From positions 744,001 through 808,000 of the forward strand of contig NZ_CP012034.1 in NCBI RefSeq assembly GCF_001050475.1: a DNA stretch of 64,000 nt, in the 5' to 3' direction. A program made the position numbers and the translations under genes. The stretch is from Companilactobacillus ginsenosidimutans (GTDB taxonomy: Bacteria; Bacillota; Bacilli; Lactobacillales; Lactobacillaceae). The notes below the pieces were generated by a model. That model saw nothing but the letters and a program-made list of their open reading frames with translations, did not search any database and was not told where the DNA came from. How positions within the stretch are numbered: position 1 is the first letter of the stretch; each line of letters starts with the position of its first letter. Below are positions 15,423 through 23,230 of the stretch, in pieces.

Positions 15423-17678
15423 CTATTTATAAATACTTGATAAATCATAAAGTGTTCCAGATGACGATCCACCAGGGCCACCCATTCCGCCACCAGGCAT
15501 TCCACCTTTTGAGTTTGAAGGTTTCTTAATTGTTGATGAACTTGGTGCCTTTGTTCCAGATGGTTTTACCCCACTTGGTTTGGTACCAGTTGGTGGTGTT
15601 CCACCTTGACCAGGTCCACCCTGTCCGCCTTGTCCAGGTGCTCCACCCATTTGCGATGTCTCACTTGAAGACGATGTTACTGATGTTGTTGAAAGCCCCT
15701 TGATAGTCACTTTCTTAGCATTTTTCTTAATCCAGTTAACAATTTTTGTATTCGCACTACCTGTTTTACCGCCTGAGTAGTAATACTTAACTTCACCAGA
15801 TTTAACCATTTTCTTAAATTGAGCCAATGTGATTGCTTGATCAGTACCATTAAATCCACCCATTGCCATGACTGCTTTTCCAGTTTTGATAATGTATGGA
15901 GCAGCAGTACTTGAATCATCTGTAGCAAATAGGTATTTTGCATTACCTTGGTGTTTTTCAAGATAACTTAGTAATTTACTATTAGTTGAACCTGAACCAA
16001 TACCTCCGCCGGATGAACCAGGGTTAGAAAGTAAGTCTGGACCAGCTGTCGGCATACCTGAGCTCTCACCTGAAATTGTTGGTGTTAAAGACCACCAAGT
16101 TGGTGCGAGCATGATTAGAATCACACCAGCTATTGGTAAAGTTTTGTTCTCAATCAATTTTTTAGACATCCATGGAATTACATACATTGCGATTGATGCT
16201 AATGTACCCAATCCTGCTAATATCCAAGAAAGCACTGGATAATACTCATACATGTACCATGCCTGCAACAAACTTGTTGAGAGTATTGCGGTTGGTAACA
16301 TTAATGACCAGACTGACTTATGACGCCACTGCTTGAACATTGAATAAATTCCGACACCACCGAGTGTAGCAATGGCTGGTGCCAACATGATCGTGTAATA
16401 AGGATGGAAGAATCCAGCAACTGAGAAGAATCCAAAGACTGGAACTAACCAACCTGCCCACAACCATAATTCTTTTCTTTGTGGTGTTAGTGAATACCAG
16501 CGTTTCATTTTCGAGCCTCTATAATAGAAGAAACTTGAGAAGAAACCGAGTATTGCGACGATTAATAACCAACTAATTTGTGGACCAAGTTCTTGTCCAA
16601 ATAAACGGAATGGGCCTTTGTTACCAGTGTTAAAGGCACCACCTCCGCCACCTTTTTTACTGTTACCAGGACCACCAGGTCCGCCTTGAGAATTCTTACT
16701 ACTCTTTGATCCACCAGGCATTGCTGGAGGTGTACCTTGTGAACCCTTCTTTGATGACGTTCCACCTGGAGGGGTTCCCATACTAGTTTTTGAGCTCTTC
16801 TTGTTATTGCCCATACCGGGAAATGCTCCACCAGTACCAGTAGTTTGCCCCATTAGACGTTGCGTACCGTTGTATCCAAAAGCTAATTCGAGAGCTGAAT
16901 TGGTTTCGGATCCACCCTCGTATGGACGATTATTGGGATTTGTCATGTCAACCGATAATGGCCAAATTAATGTAAACACGATTAGAAATAATGAAGCTAT
17001 TCCCAAATGTGCCAACTTTTTCTTCCAGTTGATTTTTGTAGCAATCCAGTAGTAGAAATATAAGGCTGGCAAAATCATAAATGCTTGAAGCATTTTTACG
17101 TTAAATGCGATACCCATTAAAGAAAAACCAATCCAGAGGTATCTTTGTTGACCTTTGAAAACTGCTTTTTGTACAAACCAGACTGACAGCAACAGGAAGA
17201 AAATCAATGTTGCATCCATATTATTTGTTCTTGAGTCAGCGACCGCAATCGGTGTAATTGTCATAATTAATGCAGCAATCCTAGCTGGAATGCGTCCAAA
17301 TCTATTTTTAATCAATGCATAAATTAAATATACCGATCCTATTGCAAACAGAATTGATGGAAGAACAACACTCCATCCATGAACTCCAAATATCTTGGCA
17401 CTAATTGCCATAAACCATAAAGCTACAGGTGGTTTATCAACCGTTATGTACCCTGCCGGGTCAAAACTGGCATACCAGAAATTCTTAAAGCTTTGCGTCA
17501 TACTTACGATAGCTGACGTATAGAAATTATTGGCCTCGGTAGATTCCCAAATATTCCACGCGTATAAGAATGCGGCTAAAATCAAAATTGCAATTAACCA
17601 ATAATCCCATTTGACGTTTTTCAATTTGGCAATGAATCCACCTTGCCTTTTTGTATTACGTGGTTCATTTGATTCCAT
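15423..17678 (-). CDS. GT39/ArnT-like membrane glycosyltransferase (YkcB-like)
   Basis: A 751-residue polytopic protein. The first third has the GT39/PMT layout with an early acidic loop (YITVDKPPVALWF near residue 80) and many helices. A long low-complexity loop rich in Gly, Ser, Pro and Lys sits at about 280-355 (SKKGSQGTPPAMPGG), and a second at the C-terminus. Such proteins transfer sugars from polyprenyl-phosphate donors, here presumably supplied by the adjacent GT2 enzyme. Substrate unknown. TTAGGAG lies 11 bases before the start. Confidence 0.82.
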   Translation of the reverse strand: MESNEPRNTKRQGGFIAKLKNVKWDYWLIAILILAAFLYAWNIWESTEANNFYTSAIVSMTQSFKNFWYASFDPAGYITVDKPPVALWFMAISAKIFGVHGWSVVLPSILFAIGSVYLIYALIKNRFGRIPARIAALIMTITPIAVADSRTNNMDATLIFFLLLSVWFVQKAVFKGQQRYLWIGFSLMGIAFNVKMLQAFMILPALYFYYWIATKINWKKKLAHLGIASLFLIVFTLIWPLSVDMTNPNNRPYEGGSETNSALELAFGYNGTQRLMGQTTGTGGAFPGMGNNKKSSKTSMGTPPGGTSSKKGSQGTPPAMPGGSKSSKNSQGGPGGPGNSKKGGGGGAFNTGNKGPFRLFGQELGPQISWLLIVAILGFFSSFFYYRGSKMKRWYSLTPQRKELWLWAGWLVPVFGFFSVAGFFHPYYTIMLAPAIATLGGVGIYSMFKQWRHKSVWSLMLPTAILSTSLLQAWYMYEYYPVLSWILAGLGTLASIAMYVIPWMSKKLIENKTLPIAGVILIMLAPTWWSLTPTISGESSGMPTAGPDLLSNPGSSGGGIGSGSTNSKLLSYLEKHQGNAKYLFATDDSSTAAPYIIKTGKAVMAMGGFNGTDQAITLAQFKKMVKSGEVKYYYSGGKTGSANTKIVNWIKKNAKKVTIKGLSTTSVTSSSSETSQMGGAPGQGGQGGPGQGGTPPTGTKPSGVKPSGTKAPSSSTIKKPSNSKGGMPGGGMGGPGGSSSGTLYDLSSIYK

Positions 17679-17697
17679 GTATTATTATTCTCCTAAC

Positions 17698-17787
17698 TTA
17701 AAGGGCGATGTTTACTAGGAAACAAATTGCAGCGTATAGCACCATCGAAATATAAATTGGTGTTGATTTCTTTAAATACTTCCTCAT
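17698..17787 (-). CDS. 29-residue membrane peptide upstream of the YkcB-like gene
   Basis: A 90-base frame: a basic N-terminus MRKYLKKSTP, then one membrane helix YISMVLYAAICFLVNIAL, then TAA. GGGAGTGAG gives a ribosome site 7 bases before ATG 17785-17787. The stop lies 19 bases before the YkcB-like start, so it heads that operon. It may assist or regulate the glycosyltransferase pair, as short peptides do in the dlt operon; that is inference from position only. Confidence 0.65.
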   Translation of the reverse strand: MRKYLKKSTPIYISMVLYAAICFLVNIAL

Positions 17788-17832
17788 TTGTCTCACTCCC
17801 TTTTTCAACGTTGAATACAGAATAATCGAGTG

Positions 17833-17862
17833 AGCTTAAACTTAGCTTAAATAATATTAAAT
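17833..17862 (+). promoter_or_regulatory. 11-bp-spaced direct repeats, candidate response-regulator site
   Basis: AGCTTAAA occurs at 17833-17840 and 17844-17851, an 11-base repeat period, with a degenerate third ATATTAAA. Direct repeats on one helix face are typical for OmpR-family regulators. The site lies between the glycosyltransferase operon and the two-component genes, just upstream of the latter's promoter. Confidence 0.5.
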
Positions 17863-17872
17863 ATAGAAAAAT

Positions 17873-17899
17873 TTGATTTTTCTCAAAAAACAATATAAT
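17873..17899 (+). promoter_or_regulatory. Promoter of two-component operon
   Basis: TATAAT at 17894-17899, with TTGATT 15 bases upstream as a short-spaced -35. The poor spacing fits an activator-dependent promoter with the repeats above. Confidence 0.5.
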
Positions 17900-17954
17900 A
17901 TTTACCGCGACAATCTATAATGAAATAAACATTTGATAGAGATAGGAGTTTTAC

Positions 17955-18653
17955 ATGGACAACAATATTAAAATTTTGGTCGTTGAAGACGATGTAGATT
18001 TAGCAAAAAACATTGAGTCATTCTTGTCAGACTTTGCAAATGTAGACGTTGAAAATGACGGCCTTTCCGGGAAATTTGATGCCGTTGAAGGCGTCTATGA
18101 TCTGATTATTTTGGATCTCATGCTTCCAGGGATGAATGGATACGACATCTTGAAAAATATCCGAAATGAAAAAATTACGACGCCAGTATTGATCTTGACA
18201 GCTAAAGCCGAACTTGATGACAAATTACGAGGATTTGATTTAGGAGCTGATGACTACTTAACCAAACCGTTCCATCGTGAAGAACTTCAAGTCAGGGTTA
18301 AAGCCCTACTTAAAAGAAGTGGTGCCATGGCTGACGATTCTATCTTGAAGATCAATGATATTGAAATTAACCTAAATAATCATGAGGTCATCGTTGAAGG
18401 AACACCAATTTCGCTCAATGGTAAAGAATATGACTTACTCGTTTATCTGGTTCAAAACAAAAATACGATTTTGACAAAGGATCAGATTTTTGAACGTATC
18501 TGGGGTTTTGATTCAGACACTTCAATCACAGTCGTCGAAGTCTATATGAGCAACTTGCGTAAGAAACTCCGTGCTTCAAATAATGATTATCTAATTAAGA
18601 CAATCAGAAATGTTGGGTACATCTTCCAAAATGAAAAAAAAGCGAAAAACTAG
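17955..18653 (+). CDS. OmpR-family response regulator
   Basis: A 232-residue regulator. Receiver domain residues 1-120 with ILVVEDD (acidic pocket), IILDLMLPGMNG (phospho-Asp near 54), LTAKAE (Thr) and DYLTKPF (Lys). The winged-helix DNA-binding domain follows from about 130 (LNGKEYDLLVYL, VYMSNLRKKL, IRNVGYIF). SD AGGAG precedes ATG. It overlaps the downstream kinase gene, so they form one operon, and is divergent from the glycosyltransferase genes, a plausible target. Confidence 0.93.
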   Translation: MDNNIKILVVEDDVDLAKNIESFLSDFANVDVENDGLSGKFDAVEGVYDLIILDLMLPGMNGYDILKNIRNEKITTPVLILTAKAELDDKLRGFDLGADDYLTKPFHREELQVRVKALLKRSGAMADDSILKINDIEINLNNHEVIVEGTPISLNGKEYDLLVYLVQNKNTILTKDQIFERIWGFDSDTSITVVEVYMSNLRKKLRASNNDYLIKTIRNVGYIFQNEKKAKN

Positions 18654-19968
18654 GTTAAACCGAATAACCCGAAGACAAACTAATCAACAGTTTTTACTAT
18701 TGATGGCAACCTTTGCCATATTGTTTATTTCATTAGGCATGATTATCTATAATACTTTTGAGAATACGACCTATTCGGGTATTGATCACGGCATTAATAA
18801 TCAAGTTAAAATGATCAAAAACCCTCCAACACCTAAAATAGAAGACGAAATACATGCCCCTGATCGAGATATTCATCCCAACAATAATAAAAAAAATGAT
18901 CCCGACAATAAGGCCCCATTCCAAAGTTCAATCCTGGTTTACACAACTAAAGGAAAACTTTTGAACAAAGCCAGCCTTGGTAACAGATATACAGTTTTAA
19001 AACATCTTCCACTTAAAAAAAGTGATTTGAATAAAAAGCAAAACATTAACATCAACGATATGAACTTTCGCATTCAAGTTATCAAAGTGTCGAAAAACAA
19101 TTCCAATCCAATGTACGCCGGAAATTACGTAACAGTCGTTCAAAATATCGATGGACAAATGACCTCTTTGCAAAATTTTGAGAGAATATTGATTATTTCA
19201 TTCGGCGCATTCTGGATTATTTCGTTAATACTTTCATACTTGCTCACACGACTCACAATGCGTCCAATTATCAAATCATGGAAGCAACAGAGTGAATTTG
19301 TTAACGATGCGGCTCATGAATTAAGAACACCACTAGCAATTATCCAAGGTAAGATGGAATACTTGCTAACTAAACCAAATAATACAATTCTTGACGAGGC
19401 CGAATCCATTTCCGTTTCATTAGATGAGGTCAATCGGTTGAATTCATTAACAAACAGTTTGTTGGAACTTGCTCGTGCAGATTCCGCAACTAATAAAGTT
19501 GATTTTAAAATAACTAAACCAGAATTTTTTATGTCAGATCCGATAAAACCATTTACAGAAATAATAGAGTCTCAAGGTAAACACTTTGAAATAGATGTTA
19601 ATAAGGATGTAAATTTAAAAGTTGATCGAGATAAAATAAAGCAACTTCTAATTATTCTTTTAGACAATGCTACTAAGTACACACCAAAAAATGGGACAAT
19701 AAAAATTTCTGATCGTGCTGATGGCAATAAATATTACATTACAGTGTCCGATACTGGAGTCGGCATTTCTGATGCAGACAAGCCTAAAATTTTTGGCCGA
19801 TTTTATCGTGTCGATAAATCAAGAACTAAAGCTACCGGTGGTCATGGATTAGGACTTTCTATTGCCCAACAAATTGTTCATACACACCACGGGAAAATCT
19901 ACATTGAAGATAACAAACCTCAAGGCAGTAAATTTGTTGTAGAATTGCCTATCAAACATAAAGTATAA
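18631..19968 (+). CDS. Sensor histidine kinase
   Basis: A 445-residue membrane kinase. Two membrane segments (about 17-42 and 182-205) enclose an extracellular domain of about 140 residues rich in Asn, Asp and Lys. Then come the H-box NDAAHELRTPLAIIQGKME, N-box LLDNATKYTP, and G-boxes DTGVGISDADK and GGHGLGLSIA. The start at 18631 overlaps the regulator by 23 bases; an upstream in-frame ATG at 18610 is less likely because the basic start MKKKRKTR fits better. It probably senses an envelope signal and phosphorylates the preceding regulator. Confidence 0.93.
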   Translation: MKKKRKTRLNRITRRQTNQQFLLLMATFAILFISLGMIIYNTFENTTYSGIDHGINNQVKMIKNPPTPKIEDEIHAPDRDIHPNNNKKNDPDNKAPFQSSILVYTTKGKLLNKASLGNRYTVLKHLPLKKSDLNKKQNININDMNFRIQVIKVSKNNSNPMYAGNYVTVVQNIDGQMTSLQNFERILIISFGAFWIISLILSYLLTRLTMRPIIKSWKQQSEFVNDAAHELRTPLAIIQGKMEYLLTKPNNTILDEAESISVSLDEVNRLNSLTNSLLELARADSATNKVDFKITKPEFFMSDPIKPFTEIIESQGKHFEIDVNKDVNLKVDRDKIKQLLIILLDNATKYTPKNGTIKISDRADGNKYYITVSDTGVGISDADKPKIFGRFYRVDKSRTKATGGHGLGLSIAQQIVHTHHGKIYIEDNKPQGSKFVVELPIKHKV

Positions 19969-20002
19969 AAAATACCACTCATTTTATGAGTGGTATTTTT
20001 GT
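19968..20002 (+). terminator. Terminator of two-component operon
   Basis: AATACCACTCA and TGAGTGGTATT form a perfect stem, followed by TTTGT, right at the kinase stop. Confidence 0.9.
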
Positions 20003-20136
20003 ATTTTCAATGAATTTACTGATTGAAAGTAGCATGTTTCACAATAGGATTTCTTATCTTTTTTAACAGCCTCCACTAATGGATAGATGATATGATTCAT
20101 GTCTGTGAATTTAATAACTATTAAAGGAGACATTGC

Positions 20137-23055
20137 ATGCGATCAAAAAAACTTCTCATATCACTAATATTCATATTTTCTCTGGGATTTTTTTCCGTCT
20201 TGATGGGATTCTCTCCGCTGGAAAAAATACAATCAAATATTTCCCCAGACGTTGATTCAGAAGTAACGTTAGAAAAAGAAAAAAATGACAGTGACACTTT
20301 ATCAATTAAAATCAAATACAAGTTTAAAACTAGTAAACCTGTCATAACATTGAAGTCACCTCAAATTACAAAAATTGACTTGGATGATTTGCAAAAAGAA
20401 TTTGGCAAGGAACATGTTGGTTTAAATTCGGAAGATGAAGCTATCACTATTAATTTAAAAGACCACATGGATAAGAAAAATGCTGGCGAATTCATTTTAA
20501 AAACTACAACCGACGGTGAGTTCAGATTGTTAATTGAAGGTATTGAGAATACTACTCTAGCTTTCAAAGTATTCAATTTTGACGAGAGTTCACTTATCCC
20601 CTCACCTGCCGAACCCGATTCAGAAAAACCCGATGAGACTGCGACTCAAGACGATGAATCTTCAAATCAAAATGACCAAGAAGCTCAAGATGATGACACA
20701 AATTCCGATTCAGATGCAGGGAAGCTTGAACTTACAGACGACGAGACTGATGCAAAAAGTGGTTGGACACAGTCAAAACACATGTTGCTATCAACAGGAA
20801 ATATCACCAAAGATGACAAAGGAAATAGCGTTACTCCAGTTCTATATTTTGGGGCGCTAAACTACGCGATTGAAGGAATTAGCGTTGGTGATGCGATTGG
20901 TGGACGTCCAATTCATCCAGAAATTTTTTCAGAACTGGGTGACGGACGTAAAAACAATATCACGGCTGCTAACTCGGCAGTCATTATAGTTCCCAAAAAT
21001 GGAGACTTGTACGAACACCAATCTAAGAAAAACAAAGAGAAAAATACTTTTTATACAATGACATATGGTGATGGAATGACTGGTAAGGGTCATTATTGGG
21101 GCTCGCAAAGAAATTTCATCACGACTAATCTTTACAATTTTAAGCGCCCTGCTGAAAACTATTGGAAGCCAAATATTGTTGGTCCTGACTATAAAGGTGA
21201 CGGCTCTAGAGTTTCAATGTATGAGGAATCTCCAAAGCTTTATTCTCGAACTGACCCAAGAACTGGTCTGACTCAACAAAGACTAACATTTGTTCAACAA
21301 TTCAAAAGTAAATCCGTACTTATCAAAACGACTCAGAGTTTTGATGCCGAAAATACCGTTACTATTAGAACTGAGTTTAAAAATGTTGGTCGTGATAATC
21401 TTGACCATTTTACTGGATATACTTTCCGAGATGTCTCGTTTATGAAGAATCACAAAAGTAGTGACGCTATGCGTGCTGCTCCCCTATACTCTTTGGGAAG
21501 TCATCAAGGGATTTACACTAATAACAAAAAGTTCGAAGGAAGAGCAGAATTTTACCTTAATCGATTCCCTGATTCTCCTTATGCCTGGTCTGGTCGTGGT
21601 ACCGCTTCATCATTCTTTACTGGTAAGGAAACTGGTTTCCCCTTCAATCTAAAGGGTGAATCAGAATACGACAATCTACCAAACGCATTTAGAGATATCA
21701 ACGATGTTGGTGACAAAACCCACGAACCTGGTGCTGGTAAAAGATGGATACAATCCAAAGGCTGGGATTCTGGAGTTTCAATGCATACTGAAGACCAATC
21801 TCTCGAAGTGGGACAATCCGTTTCAATGACTTATGCAACGAATTTGGACATTTCGGTCAAATCACATCCCAATGTTGATTTATACGATGAGGGTACAAAA
21901 GAAAAACCCATCATGATTGAAAAAGATGCAACGTCATATAATCTTGCTGGATATTGGTACGACTACAAGAATGATCGTGTAAAAGTTACCTACACCCTAG
22001 ACGATGAAAATATGGAAAATGGTAAAATTTTAACACGCGATAAGAATGGTAAACCTGGATACGAATCACAAACAGAAGATGAAAAATATGTTGGCCAATC
22101 ACATGAATTTTCAAAAGACATCAAGTTGAGAAATTTGAAACCTGGTTATCATACGATTCGGGTTTTTGCTGAAAATGATACAACCAAACAAAAACCGTCC
22201 GACCCAAATATAGAAAAGCAATTTTCTTATTTAAAGACAAATGTAATCTTCATTCCAATTGAAGCAACTTCAGTCCCTAAATTGATGATCATGTCACCAG
22301 AACGTGGAACATCAATGAGTAATCCACATATACCAAAATTTGAAATGTTTGATCTAAAAGGTGTTTGGACCGACTCAGATAGTGAAAAGGTCACCCTGTC
22401 TTATGTGTTTGATGGAGACGTGGAACATCCCCACATCATTGAAAAGGATGCAAATAATTCAAGTCCAGGAAAGAATATCAATTGGGGCATCGAAGATTTT
22501 TCAATTAAAGATTTCAACGATGTCAAAACTCATTCGATCACCGTAACGATTGACGACGGTGAATATCAAGATACTGACACTCTCTACTTTAGACATGCAG
22601 TCGGTGACTTCGATATTACAGCTCCCCAAAACATTGAATTCGGTATGAAACAATTAGTTCCTGGTAAAACTATTCATGCTGTCCCATCGACAAGTGGACT
22701 TTTAAAAGTTAATGACTATCGACGTGGTAACTCCAAACCGTTAAAAGTTATGTTGAATATTGAGAAATTTAAACTGGTTACTAACTCAATCCCAGGTGGA
22801 AACGGTTCTGATGAAAATGATCCTCAAGCAAATATCGAGCTTGAAACATCTTTCTATTGGAACGAACAATACGCTTTTCGTAGTAACGATTTCGTTATTG
22901 CAGATGGAATTGAATCAACCGATCAGTGGTTAACATCAACTGATCTAACTAGTAAAATTACTGATAATTTAAAAATGAAGATACAAAAAATACCTGAAAT
23001 TAATTCAGGTAAGTTCAAAAGTAAATGGACTTGGACGGCAGTTGAATCGCTTTAA
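20137..23055 (+). CDS. Large secreted surface protein with degenerate WxL-like end, paralogue A
   Basis: A 972-residue secreted protein. N-terminal hydrophobic signal (LLISLIFIFSLGFFSVL), a beta-rich domain to about 145, an acidic Asp/Glu/Ser linker (about 150-200), a large central domain (210-590; GSQRNFITTN, WDSGVSMHT), and two Ig-like repeats (YWYDYKNDRVKVTYTLDD; VWTDSDSEKVTLSYVFDG). The C-terminal domain resembles WxL domains (IEFGMKQL, LLKVNDYRRG, SGKFKSKWTWT), but the exact WxL motifs are lost. It has no LPxTG anchor. AAAGGAG precedes ATG 20137. The next gene is a paralogue; likely cell-wall associated. Confidence 0.72.
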   Translation: MRSKKLLISLIFIFSLGFFSVLMGFSPLEKIQSNISPDVDSEVTLEKEKNDSDTLSIKIKYKFKTSKPVITLKSPQITKIDLDDLQKEFGKEHVGLNSEDEAITINLKDHMDKKNAGEFILKTTTDGEFRLLIEGIENTTLAFKVFNFDESSLIPSPAEPDSEKPDETATQDDESSNQNDQEAQDDDTNSDSDAGKLELTDDETDAKSGWTQSKHMLLSTGNITKDDKGNSVTPVLYFGALNYAIEGISVGDAIGGRPIHPEIFSELGDGRKNNITAANSAVIIVPKNGDLYEHQSKKNKEKNTFYTMTYGDGMTGKGHYWGSQRNFITTNLYNFKRPAENYWKPNIVGPDYKGDGSRVSMYEESPKLYSRTDPRTGLTQQRLTFVQQFKSKSVLIKTTQSFDAENTVTIRTEFKNVGRDNLDHFTGYTFRDVSFMKNHKSSDAMRAAPLYSLGSHQGIYTNNKKFEGRAEFYLNRFPDSPYAWSGRGTASSFFTGKETGFPFNLKGESEYDNLPNAFRDINDVGDKTHEPGAGKRWIQSKGWDSGVSMHTEDQSLEVGQSVSMTYATNLDISVKSHPNVDLYDEGTKEKPIMIEKDATSYNLAGYWYDYKNDRVKVTYTLDDENMENGKILTRDKNGKPGYESQTEDEKYVGQSHEFSKDIKLRNLKPGYHTIRVFAENDTTKQKPSDPNIEKQFSYLKTNVIFIPIEATSVPKLMIMSPERGTSMSNPHIPKFEMFDLKGVWTDSDSEKVTLSYVFDGDVEHPHIIEKDANNSSPGKNINWGIEDFSIKDFNDVKTHSITVTIDDGEYQDTDTLYFRHAVGDFDITAPQNIEFGMKQLVPGKTIHAVPSTSGLLKVNDYRRGNSKPLKVMLNIEKFKLVTNSIPGGNGSDENDPQANIELETSFYWNEQYAFRSNDFVIADGIESTDQWLTSTDLTSKITDNLKMKIQKIPEINSGKFKSKWTWTAVESL

Positions 23056-23062
23056 TTAAAAA

Positions 23063-23112
23063 TTTATCGGAAACATATTTAATTTTGAATATGTTCCCGA
23101 TATTTTTTTTAG
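23063..23112 (+). terminator. Terminator between paralogues
   Basis: TATCGGAAACATATT and AATATGTTCCCGATA form a long stem followed by eight T. The two paralogues therefore have separate transcripts. Confidence 0.85.
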
Positions 23113-23230
23113 AAAAATATTGTTGTAATACTGTCCAATTCCCACCAGGAATTCTTCCGCGTTTTGAAAACGAATAACATCTCACCGCGTGATATTATTG
23201 TAAGCTATTAATTAAATTAAGGAGAAAAAA

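Noticed and set aside
18733..18924. Antisense frames within the kinase and other genes
   Set aside because: They lie fully inside well-supported genes and lack start signals.
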